Positions 10,621 to 23,535 of a stretch of 64,000 bases of DNA are shown here, piece after piece. The number at the start of each line of letters is the position of its first letter. The first letter of the stretch is position 1. Source of the stretch: Medicago truncatula (taxonomy: Eukaryota > Streptophyta > Magnoliopsida > Fabales > Fabaceae); assembly GCF_003473485.1 (NCBI RefSeq), contig NC_053042.1, positions 56,197,762-56,261,761 on the forward strand, written 5' to 3'. Under the pieces are notes generated by a model. The model saw only the letters and a program-made list of their open reading frames with translations. It was not told the DNA's origin and did not search any database. A program made the translations under genes and the position numbers.

Positions 10621-13600
10621 TGTAAAGTAACGAAATTAAAATTAACACCTTTGCATGCATTTGTGTGCACGTTGAAGAGAAAGAAAAAATATTAGCTTTA
10701 TATGAGAATCCTTTATATTTAAACTTATCATCCTAAAAAATGTAGAAAATGTTGAATGGTATCGTAGAGTTAGTAACTCTTGGTTTTTTTTTTACTATAT
10801 CTTAAAAAAAGTACCTTTTAACTACTTAAACTACTCTAATCAGCCTTTACTATATCCTAAAAAACACACCCCTCGAAAACAACCCTGTCATCAAGGTTGG
10901 AATGTGCTAAATTTCTTAATGTGTAATAGTCTTCATATGTATCACCCTTATCCCTATTTTTTATTAGTGAAGTACTGTTTTGATTCTCACTTTAATTTGA
11001 ACTCTTTGGTTCCACCAAGATTTTTTACTCCTAGCTAGGTCCAAAACCTATTAATTCTTCCGGTGTCTCTTTTGCTACTTTTCTAATCTCATATGTCATC
11101 TTATTCCATGTATCATTTTCACTTCTATGTAGCTTCACACAACCTTCCTTCAAAATCTTTTGCAGAAAAACACTTTGGTTTTGATCCTTTAAATGTCACC
11201 ACTTGATCATTGTTTCCCAATCATGGCTTCTCATCTTCGCTCTTATCTTAACCCTTACATCCATAACCAATACTATATATTGGATGGTCAAACTCTCTTC
11301 ATGTAAAACTTTAAATTCAAACAAATATTTCTGTCATAATTCCTAATAAGAAATAAATCTATTTGAGAACATGAAATCCCACTCTTGTATGTAATAAATT
11401 TCCTTTTTATTTTACTAAAGTAAGATTAAAAGACAAAAAAAATATATTTCTGTCATAATTCCTAATAAGAAATAAATCTATTTGAGAACATGAAATCCCA
11501 CTCTTGTATGTAATAAATTTCCTTTTTATTTTACTAAAGTAAGATTAAAAGACAAAAAAAAAAATCTAGGATGAATTTACCCATTGCATTTATCTCCCCA
11601 AGGCTATACCCTCATTCAAGCCTTTAAAACTTATCAAACACTCCTTACATGCCCATTTAGATCCCCTCCTAGAAAAACATTTTCTCCTTGTGGTATATCT
11701 TGAATTTAACCTTTCAAATTTTAACTTTAGAATATTCTTCCAAACCTACCTAAGATGGGTAAACACTCATAACATTAAAGATGTCTTATTTCCTTTAAAA
11801 AAAATAAAAAATAAAGATGTCTTATTAAACTAAAAATTTGTGGGATACAATCAAATCTCACATCCTCTTTACATCCACAATATCCTTTTTCAATTCCTTA
11901 TCCACAATAATGCATACATCATTTCTCAATCTAACTTTTCCAGTTTATCAATGCTTATATCTTGAACTATCTAATTCTTTCGCCTTTTCACCTACCCACA
12001 TAGTTTTTTGCTGGCACATAAAATTAATCTTCATTTTAGTCATAGCATCAACTATTTCCATATATGTGATCTAAAAAAAAAAAAAACTATTTCCATATAT
12101 GTTCAAATAAGAGTACCTTTATTCCATGTTCTAAAACAGATCATACTCTCTCATTAACTAACTTGATTACCCACACTCGTTTACAAAGATGTGGAGACCC
12201 TTGCTTATTTTTTACTGCATTCAGGCATCGATGTATCCATCCTTGCTCATTTAACATTGTATTTGAGCTATACAACGCGTTTCTTCTACGCATTGACCCA
12301 GTTTCACACTATTATATACCTGGTCCATGTCATAGAGATTTAAAGTGTTTCAATTAAATTCAAGTGTGTTCAAATTTTAATTAGTAGAATCTAGTCAAAG
12401 TCTTGAAATTTTTATAATATAGAATGTAATTTAATTATATATATTTTTAAGATTTGTTTAAAATAAAGTTACGTGTAATTATTTATTGATCAAACCTAAT
12501 GAAACTTGATTGCATCAGGTAATAGATTATAATGAAAACCGACTCATCCCGTGAACACTGGTAAGCGTGGATGCTGAAGCATGTTGCTTAATTTCTTTTT
12601 AAATAGTTATCATCATCCATAATTAAATTTTTTTATACCCATGACGATCACAAACTTATGTTTGCTTAAATTTAATTTTTTTTTATTGAATGATTTTTCT
12701 TACAAACGACGAAGGAATTAAATGATTGTATTTCCTATGTTAGTGGTCATTTACTATTGATTGATTTTAATTTCCTCATCAATGAAACTCTCTTCAGTTC
12801 ATTAAAAAACAATGACATATTGAAAGTGTTCATCCCACTTTTACTTAAAAAAAAAGAAGTTATTTTTTAGGACAAAAAACAGGTATATTTTTATTTTATT
12901 TTTCAGGAGAAGGAGATGGTTTGCATGGTATAATATGAGTTAGACTACCCGTTGTACTCTCTTTTATTTTGTATTAATTTCCTTAATAAAACTCAAACTT
13001 TTTTTTTTTAAACAATTAAAACTCAAACATTTAAATATTCAATTTTCATTCTTTATCTTTTGATAAAATATCTTTTTTAATTATGATTAATGCACATTAG
13101 GATTATAGAAATCAATACTTTTTTAATGATTTCAATAAAAAAAAACTACAAAAAAACAATAAAAATCGAAATTACTGTAAATAAAAAACTATAATGATCA
13201 TTTATAGGTTTGTTTGAAGTCTAATTCGAAATGTTTTTGAGGCAAAATATCATATGATCCAAATATAAAATCAAACACGGTTAACTTTGACTTGGATGAA
13301 TCTTTTGAAGAAAAAAAAATCCAATCAAATATAATGCACTATAATTTGGATCAATATTTACATATCCAAAATAAAGTAAAAGAAAACACTTTTAATGTTA
13401 ATAATATAAAGGAACAATAGATTAATAGGTTTGATAAAAAAAATAGATTAAACTAATAAGTATTATTAAAAAAAATTGGAAACCCTTTTCATTTCATTTT
13501 ATCACAAGTTGATAAAATTTGACACACACACATAAGAGTAGGTTGAAGTATCAAAAAAATAATAATAAAATTAGCAAATAATAGATTAATGTAATAAATT

Positions 13601-14192
13601 TGTAAAAGTTTAGTCTAGTGGTAAAAAGACATATCTTAGATATTAAAGACATATCACCAAATTAAATCAACTCTTGATAAAATGAAATTAACTGCTTTTC
13701 CAAAAAAGATTAATATAATTATTTTAAAAATGTCTTTAGGTTTAAATTTTTTAAAAAATATCAAAGTATTTTTATTCATAAATATTTCATTTTTTTTTAT
13801 AAAAAAGTTAGTAAATAAACTAATCAATTTATTCATAAAAAATTAAATACATTCTACATAACAATTATTATTAAAATTTGTCATTAAGGATAATCTTCTC
13901 ATTAAAGCTAATTATTATTTGAAATCTTATAATAAAATGACTTATTTGAGGACATCATTATTCATTAAGGATAATATTCTCATAAAAATTAATGTTTATT
14001 CAAAATATTACAATTTGATGACTTGTTTAGGAAGTTTGTATCACGTTAATATTTTTTTTGGTTACAGAGGGAAATATCGCATTAATATATTTTATTAAAT
14101 AATTATATTTTTATTATTACTTTGTTACTTGTATTTATTTGATTGGTTGTATATAAAATTTTTTTAAAGAAATATTGGCTGTATATAACTAT
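10621..14192. other. AT-rich intergenic DNA
   Basis: Possibly includes the missing 5' part of the Helitron near 10.6-11.3 kb, but no Rep or RPA motifs were seen. Contains a 119-bp duplication (listed separately). From 12.4 kb on it is strongly AT-rich with only chance open frames. Confidence 0.4.
11329..11560. repeat. Near-perfect 119-bp tandem duplication
   Basis: The unit starting TTCTGTCATAATTCCTAATA occurs at about 11329 and again 119 bp later. The copies appear identical over more than 100 bp, up to a run of A at the junction. In such AT-rich non-coding DNA this indicates a very recent duplication. Confidence 0.9.
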
Positions 14193-14201
14193 TAATTATT
14201 A

Positions 14202-14967
14202 GAGTAAATTACACTCCCCTCCCCTCAAAGATGCTTGAATTACACCCCCCTCCCCTCTTAAGTTAGAATATACACTCCCACCCCCTCTTATTCAAAACAT
14301 ATTAGAAAAAAATTCATCCCCCTTCCCTAAGAGAAGCTTGAATTACATCCCACTCCCCTCTTATGTTAAAATCTACACTTTACTCCCTCAATATTCTTTT
14401 TTATTATTTCTATTAATCTAGCAAAAAATAATAATTTAACACACTTAAAAAAAATATTATTGCGGGTCTATTTTAATATAATAAAAAATTGAATACATAT
14501 TTTTTGCTATTTTTTATTCACAATTTCATTAACATGTAGTTTTAAACTCTATTATAAAACATGAAACAACCCAAAACAAAATTAAAATATGTGAAAAATT
14601 ACTAAAATCATTAAAAAATGATTATTTAAAAGTTAATTTTATACTATAATTTATAAAATCAATAGCAATATATTTAAATTTAATTATCATGACATTTAAA
14701 CTATAAAGAAATGAATTAATTTTTCTTAAATGGTGATTCAAAATTAATATATATATTATAAGAATATTTATTTATGTTCAAATAGATTAAAGTGTAGTGC
14801 ATATTTAATTATTAAGGGAGGGGTTTGTAATTCAAGCATCTTATAAGAGAGGGGAGTATAAATTTTAACATAAAAAATATATTGAGGGAGTAAAGTGTAT
14901 ATTTTAACTTAAGAGGGGAGGGGAGTGTAATTCAAGCATCTTTGAGGGGAGGGAGTGTAATTTACTC
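14202..14967. mobile_element. Mutator-like non-autonomous element with long C/T-tract inverted repeats
   Basis: Both ends begin GAGTAAATTACACTCCC inward and remain complementary for about 60 bp, through ATGCTTGAATTACAC and CCTCCCCTCTTAAGTT. A second, weaker set of inverted blocks continues inside, so about half the element can fold on itself. It is flanked by a perfect 9-bp direct repeat, TAATTATTA (14193-14201 and 14968-14976), the size typical of Mutator-like elements. There is no coding capacity. The arms are strikingly pyrimidine-rich (CCCCTCCCCTC) on one strand. Confidence 0.85.
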
Positions 14968-14976
14968 TAATTATTA

Positions 14977-17841
14977 TGTAAGAGTTCACCTTAGAATTTC
15001 TTATGTGAAAAGTGTTACCGAGGGTGTCGATAAAAACTCGTGAAAAAATAATCTAAATTCATGCACATGTATTAATATTCTTGTATTATTCATGTACATG
15101 TGATATACAATAAATTAATAATTACAAATCATGAAGAAAAAGGGGCATTCACGACACGCAACACTAAAATTTTCAATATAATATATACAATCTTCAGTTT
15201 CTTTGTCATTCTTGTATTTGAAAAAAAAATTAAAGAAATAGTGCACTATTTCTTAATACACTAAATTCAAATGCCTCATTATCAATGTCTTTTGCAATGC
15301 TCCATCATATGACTCTTCTTCCTCATAAACGACTTTTTGTGCGTCACAATTTCTAATCACTTTGTCTCCCTGTCTAAACTAAAAAACAATAAAAGATATA
15401 AAAATAAAAGCTTTATGTAATCAAAATTAAAAATGAAAACGGCAATATATGTTAATGAGAATAAGAGATTAACATTTTTCAATCACATATAAACCAAAGT
15501 TTAAAAACAAAAACAATGAAAATTGAAATTATTATTCAAATAGGAGTCATATAAAATAATAAGAAAATAAGAAAATAAGAAAATAAAGAACAATTGAACA
15601 AAAAATTTGAGTTTATAGAGACTTTCAGAAAATTTGTGTTGCATTTTCCATGTGATGTAAAAGTTGTGAGTATCATAAACAATATTTATAGGAAAAATCA
15701 TCATGTAATAACAATAATCACTCGCTTGATTTCATTAACTACTGTTTGTAGCCGAAAATAGAAAATCAATAGATCATAAGGTTTTTTTTTTTTTTGTTCG
15801 GAGCAAAGAAAGTTACTCAATAGGTTGTTTAGTTTAGAAAATTTTAATATGATTTTAATACCAATAAATTCCAATAACCCGTATTTATTTGGGTCAAATA
15901 AAAAAGCTACAAATCAAGAGCAAATAATATCTCTTGCAATGTTTATTCGAGAAAGTTTCAATTTGATTTATAACTAACAATAAATTCCAAAACCTATTTA
16001 TTTTCGGTCAAACAAAAAGAGGAACACATCTATGATAAACTAAAAAATCAACCTATTTATTTGGGTCAAATAAAAAAGCAGCACATCTATGAGAAAAATA
16101 TACAATTTGATAGGGTATCAATAGGTCAATGTTACAATAAAATTTTGTATTAGATAAACTATTATTAAATTTATAAAATATAGATTTTACTACATAATAA
16201 AATAAAAAATTCACGGATTGGCAAAAAAAAATCAATTTGGTAGGGTATCAATAGGTCAATGTTGCAATAATATTTTGTTTTAGAAAAATTATTATTAAAT
16301 TTATAGGTTCACAAAAAAAATCATCGATTGGCCGAAAAAATAACCCGTATAACATTATTTTTGTTTTGTTTTGAATAAACACTATTATACGGTATTTTTT
16401 GAATAATAAGTGTTTTTTTTTTCTAACATTATTAATAAAAAACAAATATTAAATTTTATATTAAAAGTGTAACTTTTGCAACTTTTAAAAGATTAAATGC
16501 ACAATTTTTTTTAATTAAATTTTATATTAAAAATATAACTTTTCCATATTTGTTTTGCAATCATTAAAATTAAAAATATTATAATAGCTCACATTATTAT
16601 TGTGAATATAAAAATGAAACAATTTTACATTTCATTAAATTCTTTCAATATCAATACTTTTAATCAAATCGTATTTTTATTATTTGACATATATCAATGA
16701 TTTGATCTCTTTGACATTAAAATATTTAAATTTTATTATTTGTTTTATTATAATACCTGAAATTAAATATTTAAATTTAAATTATTTGATTTAAATCCGT
16801 ATTATTTGAATTCAAAATGTTTGATTTTTAATTTGATATGAAATATTTGAATTAGAATTGAATATGAATTTGAAAAACTTCCTTTTATTCATAAGCATTA
16901 AATACAGATTTGTGAGGTTGAATGTGGTGAGAGTATTTGTGAGGATGAATGTGGTGAGAGTATTTGTAAAAACTCATGAAAATGAATAGGTTGAGAGTGC
17001 CACATGTCATATGAATAGGTTGAGAAAAACATTTCCATAAAAAGCTATGAAATAGGTCCTAAATTTATATTATATAGATTCAAATATTAAAACAAAATTT
17101 AACAAGTTGTATATGTCCAATTTTTTTCCTTATCATTTGAAAAATAAGAGCGCCTAGAAATCGAATGAGGGTGAATTTATATAAACATTACATGTGCATT
17201 CATACGAAAATGATGTTTTAAAAGCCCCTTGGTGACCAGATTACTACTCCAACTCATGTTTTCGCTCAAAATTGTATGTTTTTAGAGGTGTAGGGAGTGG
17301 TAGGTGATAAAGGTGATGAACTATGGATGAACCTTATATAGTTAAGCGTTTTAGATTATACAATCTATAAGTTTGCCGTTTTTTTTTTAAGTTGATATTT
17401 TGAAATATACAATCTGAAACACGTAAATAAAATTCGGATTACACATCCCGGACATGGTTTCACCATACTCCTGTTAAATGATGAAAATCAAAGATGGTTG
17501 CCATCAAGTTTTGGACTCGTTTCGGATTTTTAGAATCCTAAACTAGTTTGGATTCTAAAATCCAAATTGAGGATAATTTAAAAAAATAAAGAAATAAATA
17601 GAGCACATGAGAGTAGTATAGGGTGAAAAAAGCAATAGAAAAAAAAAGGTTGTCTTAAAATTTGAATTGGACCCATATGATTCAAAAACCAAAGTCTATA
17701 TATAGATTTGCTGATTGCGCACAAATAATTTTGATTCATTAAAAAAAATCTCTTCAAAGTCATATAAATTGCAAATGACTGTTGTCACTTATGAAGAAAT
17801 TGTATTCTATTACACTTACAATTTTCATTATAAAAAAAGGA
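14977..17841. other. AT-rich intergenic DNA with diverged direct repeats
   Basis: No gene recognised. Phrases recur several times between 15840 and 16320, for example TTTATTTGGGTCAAATAAAA and AGGGTATCAATAGGTCAATG. These suggest a degraded tandemly repeated element of about 125-bp spacing. Confidence 0.45.
16100..16310. repeat. Two diverged direct repeats, spacing about 125 bp
   Basis: AGGGTATCAATAGGTCAATG followed by a related AATATTTTGT...TTATTATTAAATTTATA block occurs at about 16110 and about 16236. The preceding 'gggtcaaataaaaaag' phrase is repeated at 15890 and 16062. Confidence 0.6.
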
Positions 17842-18782
17842 AGCCCCTAATATGGACCCTTTATTTTAAGGTCCACTCATGGTCCTTGTTAATTGACCGG
17901 CAATAATGGGTAATGCACTGTACACCCTCCTTTGAACAATGGGTAATACACTTTCAAGTTTACACCGGAACAAATTACTTTCCTAATTTTGGTCATCCAT
18001 TTCTTCTTCAACTCTTACCGTACAACTTCATTCCATGTAAATATGTGAATTTTGATTCTTGGGTATGTCGTTTCCATAAAAGAAGAAAAATAGTCATCCG
18101 AATTTCAGCAATTCATAAATCTTTGTTGAACGTCAATCTCCAAAATTCTAAAATCCTTATATTTGCTGCCCTTATATCTGGTCACCTTTCCCCCCACCGA
18201 TTTCAGAACCACCATTCATGATGTTCTCTTTGCAGAACTTCCAAGGTCGAGTCCTTTAATATGAGAAAACACTACTATAAAATTTTATTCCAATTAAACT
18301 GGATTCCAGGTTTGGATGAAGTCTATATGGTGAAGATGTTTATGGTGGTTGTTTTGTTGGCAAGAGTTAATGGTTGCAATAATAGTGTTGGCATTTACAA
18401 TTCTGTTTGTCGAAAATAAATTGAAGCCTGTCATTTTCTGTTTAGTCCATATGCTATTGTTGCAACGAAAGCTCTGTTGCAGAATGTGCTATTTCTTCTT
18501 TAGATGTTGCTTACTTTTGGATGATGAAGTTTGTTAACACCGAATTTAATTAAATCATTGCGTGAATGATGGAATTGAATTTGGGAAGAAAAAGTGAGTA
18601 AGGGATTTGTTGTGCGAATGATTCACGTGGAAGGAGAATGTACATTGCTAGTTGAAGAAGAAATAAAGGAAAAAAAATTGATGTTCCCATATAAACTAGA
18701 AGGGGTGTGTCTACCCACTATTGCCACTCAATTTGCAAGGTTCATAGATGGACCTTAAAATAAAGGGTCCATATTAGGGGCT
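17842..18782. mobile_element. DNA transposon-like element with perfect 34-bp terminal inverted repeats
   Basis: 17842-17875 is the exact reverse complement of 18749-18782; the ends begin AGCCCCTAATATGGACCC. The interior (about 870 bp) is less AT-rich than its surroundings. It has only short open frames (17913-18221 and 18349-18537, plus strand) that I cannot assign. The flanks share ATAAAAAA but out of register, so no target duplication is claimed. Perfect ends suggest a young non-autonomous insertion, possibly carrying captured host sequence. Confidence 0.75.
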
Positions 18783-19305
18783 CCCATAAAAAAGAAGTAA
18801 AAATACAAGTTCATATTATCACAATTTTATGTACGTAGAGCACACCCTGATGAAGGTAAATATTTGGGTATCATTAAGCAGAAGTTGATGACATGTGACC
18901 ATTTCTAAGGTTTACTTTTCCGAATACCGTGAGAGATAAACAAGCATGGGTTATGAGGTTGTGGAGTATTTGGAGTACTTGTCCCTGATATGTTTCAAGG
19001 AGGGAATGCAACAAGTGCAACTTGTTTTGGTGCTCCAGTGCAGATGATCGAAACCCTCAATGAGGTTTGTTAAATGCATCGTAGATGTTTCTTTTTCCAT
19101 CCAACATAATTGAGTGGGTAATGGACTTTGTCTTCAAAGATTAATTTCATTTGTTCGTAGTAGCACAAGAACTATTTGCATCCAATCTATCTTGATTTTT
19201 GGAATGGTGAAGTCTATGGTCTAAAGTGTTATTGCCTTTCAGTTTGAGTTCCCTTTAGAGCCCCTTAAAAACCCTATTTGTTTGTATGTTAAAACCTTCT
19301 ATTTG
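18783..19305. other. Intergenic DNA
   Basis: No gene recognised. A short stretch around 18950-19070 is less AT-rich and reads GVLVPDMFQGGNATSATC in one frame, but I cannot place it in a family. Confidence 0.35.
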
Positions 19306-19314
19306 TTTATTTTT

Positions 19315-19811
19315 GGGTTAAATATGATTTTGGTCCCTATAAATATACTAACTTTTCGTTTTAGTCCCTCTAAAATTTTCCTTCAACTTTTAGTCCCTAT
19401 AAAATTTTCAATCTTTACTTTTGGTCCCTCGTTTAAAATAAACTCATATGTAGAATTCATATTTTCAAATAAAATTTTGCAGAAAAATTTATAATATTAC
19501 AAGGATCTCTCCCAAAAAAGTTTAGAATTTTTTACCAAAACATGAATTAAATATGAATTTTTATATTTTTGGCGGTAAAAAATTCATATTTAATTCATGT
19601 TTTGTTAAAAAATTCTATTTTTTTTGGAGTGATTTTTACAATATTTCATACATTTCTGCACAATTTAATTAAAAATATGAAAATTTACTTAAAAATAGGG
19701 ACCAAAAGTAGCGATTGAAAATTTTATAGAGACTAAAAGTTGAAGGAAAATTTTAGAGGGACTAAAACGACAAGTTGGTATATTTATAGGGACCAAAAAC
19801 ATATTTAACCC
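19315..19811. mobile_element. GGGTTAAAT/TTTTTGGTCCCTATAAA inverted-repeat element (subfamily B) with 9-bp TSD
   Basis: The termini GGGTTAAATATG and CATATTTAACCC are inverted. Complementarity extends through GGTCCCTATAAATATA, TTTTAGTCCCTCTAAAATTT and further, for about 120 bp. It is flanked by a perfect 9-bp duplication, TTTATTTTT (19306-19314 and 19812-19820). No coding capacity. This copy fixes the family's boundaries and links it to Mutator-like elements. Confidence 0.88.
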
Positions 19812-19820
19812 TTTATTTTT

Positions 19821-20770
19821 GAAAAACAAAATAAATAACTCAGAAAGCAAAAGTCTGCGTTATTGACTCTGGCAGGGACAATCTCCATAGCCATTGTTAT
19901 CTTCACAACCAAGTAACTACCCTTGCACCATCTCTTTTGTTAACATATAAATCACCACTTGAAAAATAAAAATTAACGCTGTACGAGCTAAGATTTCTCC
20001 CATCTTCTCCCGACACTGTTACTGATCACAAATTCAATGTACTCAATAGATAATTAAGGAATTACAACACCTTATTATATTTATGAATTATTCATTGAAC
20101 GTTGTTATTCATGTATTTCAAATGTGTCAACCATCAAACTTGTTGTCGAAAAAAATGTTATCTCAATTTCTGTCCAAGTAACACAGGTGTGAACAAATAA
20201 GGCATAAATTTTTTAGCCGCTGTTCAATTTTTAAGAGCAATATAAAGAGCTTGAATCTGCTTGACACATCTTGGAGGATATAATACCCTAGATACACATG
20301 AGTTGAATAAAAATGTACGTATTTACTTGGTAACTATCTATATAGGACCTTACATAGCAATACTTGGTAGAAGTGTTTGTTGAATGTTTACACTATATAT
20401 ACCTGACATTTTGGAAGTCATTTTGGTAATCGTGAATATTGGCAATCTTAGTATTGAAAAATGGTTTTTCTTTCATACAAAATATTGAAATTCAATAGGT
20501 GCTAACTAGTAACCGAGCAAAATTTAGGGTTCTGGAATGCCTCCAGACCAAATATATTCTAAGCTAGGAGCCGATTACCATTGCAGTCACTGGTGGACCA
20601 GAAATAAGCATTAGCAAGCCTCAATTCAGTTGTGGTCACAAACAAGAAGGACTGAAAAGGATGTAGTACAGTGAATATAACAGCAGCAGCAGCAACAGAA
20701 GATTAACATTTGTTTTATGCCTTGCCTACGACAAGTTGGTTGGGTCGGCCATGAGTAGTATACATACCTT
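19821..20770. other. Intergenic DNA, 3' flank of the DnaJ-type gene
   Basis: Nothing assignable. The last 100-200 bp probably include the 3' UTR of the minus-strand gene ending at 20771; a short CAG-type run sits near 20682. Confidence 0.4.
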
Positions 20771-21552
20771 CTAAGAATTGGGAAGTAGGCGTCCATTATA
20801 CATCTTATCAAGCAGTTTCTTTGCGTCAGGCCTCCTGAGAAGACCTTTATTGTTTGGCACACCAGTTCCTAAACAAACAGGGCAGACAAGCTTTCCTCGA
20901 CCTACGGAAAATCAGTCAATTTAGTCGTTTACTAAGAAAAAAAGAAATGAGCAAATTAGAAGAATGAATGATACCATAACAATTAGGACATTCAGTAAAT
21001 TCATAAACATCTTGTGCTCGCTTCCTGTTAAGAGCTTTCCATTTTCCTGTACCACCACACATATCACCTAAATGAAATGAAATGAAAAGTAGTATTATAA
21101 TAAGGAAGAATATTATTATTATTATTATTATTATAACAAAGAATGAAGAGAAAAGAGAAGAGGACTCACAAATGATGTTACCACTTCCACCACAATTTCT
21201 GCAACCAGGAGGCTTATCAAGAGCGGTTGCTGCTGAGTTGGTTGCATTAATTAAAAATGGAGTTGAACACAAACATTTAAGACATTGACGCCTCGAAACA
21301 ACTTCTTCTTCTTCTTCTTCTTCTTCCTATATGAATGCAATTAATTAAGTTAATGATGAGTGAGTGAGTGAGTAATTGAAATTGAATTGAAACTCATATA
21401 TAAACATACATACATACCTTGGAGGAAGAATGATATCCTTGATTTTGAGGAAGAGTGGATTTAACAATAAAACAACGCGTCCTTCCTGTTTGTTTGATGG
21501 AAGTTGGAGGAAGGCATCGAGGAATAACAGACGCCTGCAAATTGCAATCCAT
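20771..21552 (-). CDS. Small plastid DnaJ-type cysteine-rich zinc-finger protein
   Basis: Four exons: 21552-21418, 21326-21170, 21067-20975 and 20901-20771, giving 171 aa in one frame. Four CxxCxGxG-type knuckles, CRNCGGSG (87-94), CDMCGGTG (98-105), CPNCYGRG (124-131) and CPVCLGTG (135-142), form the two zinc sites of the DnaJ central domain. There is no J domain. The N-terminus ([16 protein letters not shown], then basic/Ser) looks like a chloroplast transit peptide. Eight consecutive Glu follow (46-53, a GAA repeat), then CLKCLC. The conserved tail is [20 protein letters not shown]. Relatives of this class (BSD2, LQY1, PSA2) assist assembly or thiol chemistry in plastids. This member resembles an uncharacterised Arabidopsis protein of the same length class more than BSD2 or LQY1, so no symbol is given. 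Confidence 0.88.
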
Positions 21553-23535
21553 TGAGATATGAAGAATAGAGTGTGTTGTTGTTGATGATGATGATGATGA
21601 TAAGTTCGTTGTACAGTGTCAACAAATGGACTCCAATCCACAGGTATTGTGCTCTCCACGTATCTCCTCTCAATCCCCCACCACCCTAATCAACAATTTT
21701 TTCAATTTTATTTATTTATTTTATGATTTATACCTTTAAAATTATGAATGAATGCCGCTAATTTACTAGTATAATAGATTTTTTAAGAACATGTCACAAA
21801 ATCTAACATTAACAATTTGTGGGACAACCAAAGGAATGTAGATTGGCATAAAAATCAAAACAATAAAGATAAAAAATAAAAATATAATGTAAATATGAAA
21901 TAGAAAGTTGTCGTAAAATAATTGTTAAATTTAAAATAGTTAAAGCAAAGAGGGGACAAATGAAAACACAAATTTTTTATTTGGTGGTGACACAATGATT
22001 ATCATTACTCAATAGGAAAGCTCCACTTAATTTGTAAAAAAAAAAAAAAAAAAGCAAAGCTCCACTTAAAAAAATAAATAAATAGGAAACTAATGTTTTT
22101 GCAGTAAGACCCATTTCTATTTTTTAAAAAAATAAATAAACTAGTGCTTCTTTTTGTTCGAACTTGACTACGTAGCCAGGACCCTATATCAGGGGGTGCG
22201 GGATTATGCCTCATTTTGTTAAGGTCAATTTTCAACTTTATAACTTATGTGGGGAGCTTTGATGCAACAGAAAAGTTGTTGTCACGTGACCTCATTAGCT
22301 TTATAGCTTTTTTTTTTTTTTTGACAAATTTTTTTATAGCTTATGAGGTCAACTTTCCTACGTATGTGAGCTTTAATGCACCAAATTGATTTTTTTTTTA
22401 ATAGCTTATGAGTTCCTATTATCAAATTAGACCTATTTAATAACAATTTTTTCTGACGAGCTCATAACAATTTTTACTAACTTATAACGTTTTTATAAGC
22501 TATTTAAATCGCGAGTTTATAAGCTCAACTGTTAATTTTATCAACCGCTACAAATTAAATTTGTTATCTTTTAAGCTCTTAGTTAACTTATTAACAAGTT
22601 TAACAACAACTACTAATTTTATCAAGGATCGTTTATTGATCATAAACATAATCATAAATAATAGACAGTTATTGATCATAAACATAATCACATCCTCACG
22701 TGAAGTATAAAGTAAACTAAACTTGAAGAGAAAAATATATCTTTGAGATGGGCATGGGGTGCAATACAATAAATACAGGGGGTTCAAATTGTATTAAACT
22801 GGAATAATTTGTGTAATATTATAGGTTCAGGGGGTTCACTTGCATCCCCTAAAAGGCATGTAGCTCCGTCCCTGATTGACTACACCATCTACATATATGA
22901 GTCTTCAGCTTTATCATTTTATCTATCTAAAAAAAATAGTAGTACCTTCTGATATTCAAAGCGTGTATGTAACTTTTACCACGCAAAGTGGTTGTGGATA
23001 TTTTTCTAAATGCATTTTATTTTATGAGAATCCGTGATCAAATATAACAATAAATCATAAACATGAATTAGCAACGTTATAAGCTTTGATCAAATTACGG
23101 TCTTCCTTGACAAGAGCCTTCTAGGACTTGGATTGTCTACAATAGCACGTTCAAGCAGTATGCAATTTCAGCCGTTGATTTGAGTTTTGACAATTCAGAT
23201 CATACATCAGTTAACTTAATTATAAAATATCTTGACCATTTAGAGATCGGAGGGTGGAAATCTGTTTCAGCATCCTGATGCAAATACAGGAAATCCAAAT
23301 TGCTCCTGAAGGCCTAGATAGTTGTAATTAAGCCAAAACAAACACCTTAAACTGAATACTAAAATGCCAAAACCCAGTTGATCACTGTAATTGTGCTTAA
23401 GTAAGTAACCACTGCAACTCAATCCTACCTCAAAGTTTCAACTGCAATAAAACTTCAAAAATATTCATAGAAAAATCTAATCCTATTCCATTCCCTAGCT
23501 AACATTTCTTCTTTCTCTATCTCTCCTGAAGATGC
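21553..23535. other. Intergenic DNA with possible decayed hAT-like sequence
   Basis: No gene recognised. 22160-22870 contains phrases (CAGGGGGTTCACTTGCATCC, TGTAGCTCCGTCCCTG) common at ends of plant hAT-type elements, but no matching partner end was found. 23250-23535 probably includes the 3' UTR of the HMGB15-type gene. Confidence 0.35.

Noticed and set aside
18950-19075. Exon reading GVLVPDMFQGGNATSATC
   Set aside because: Single short frame without matching splice sites on both sides or a recognised family; left unannotated.
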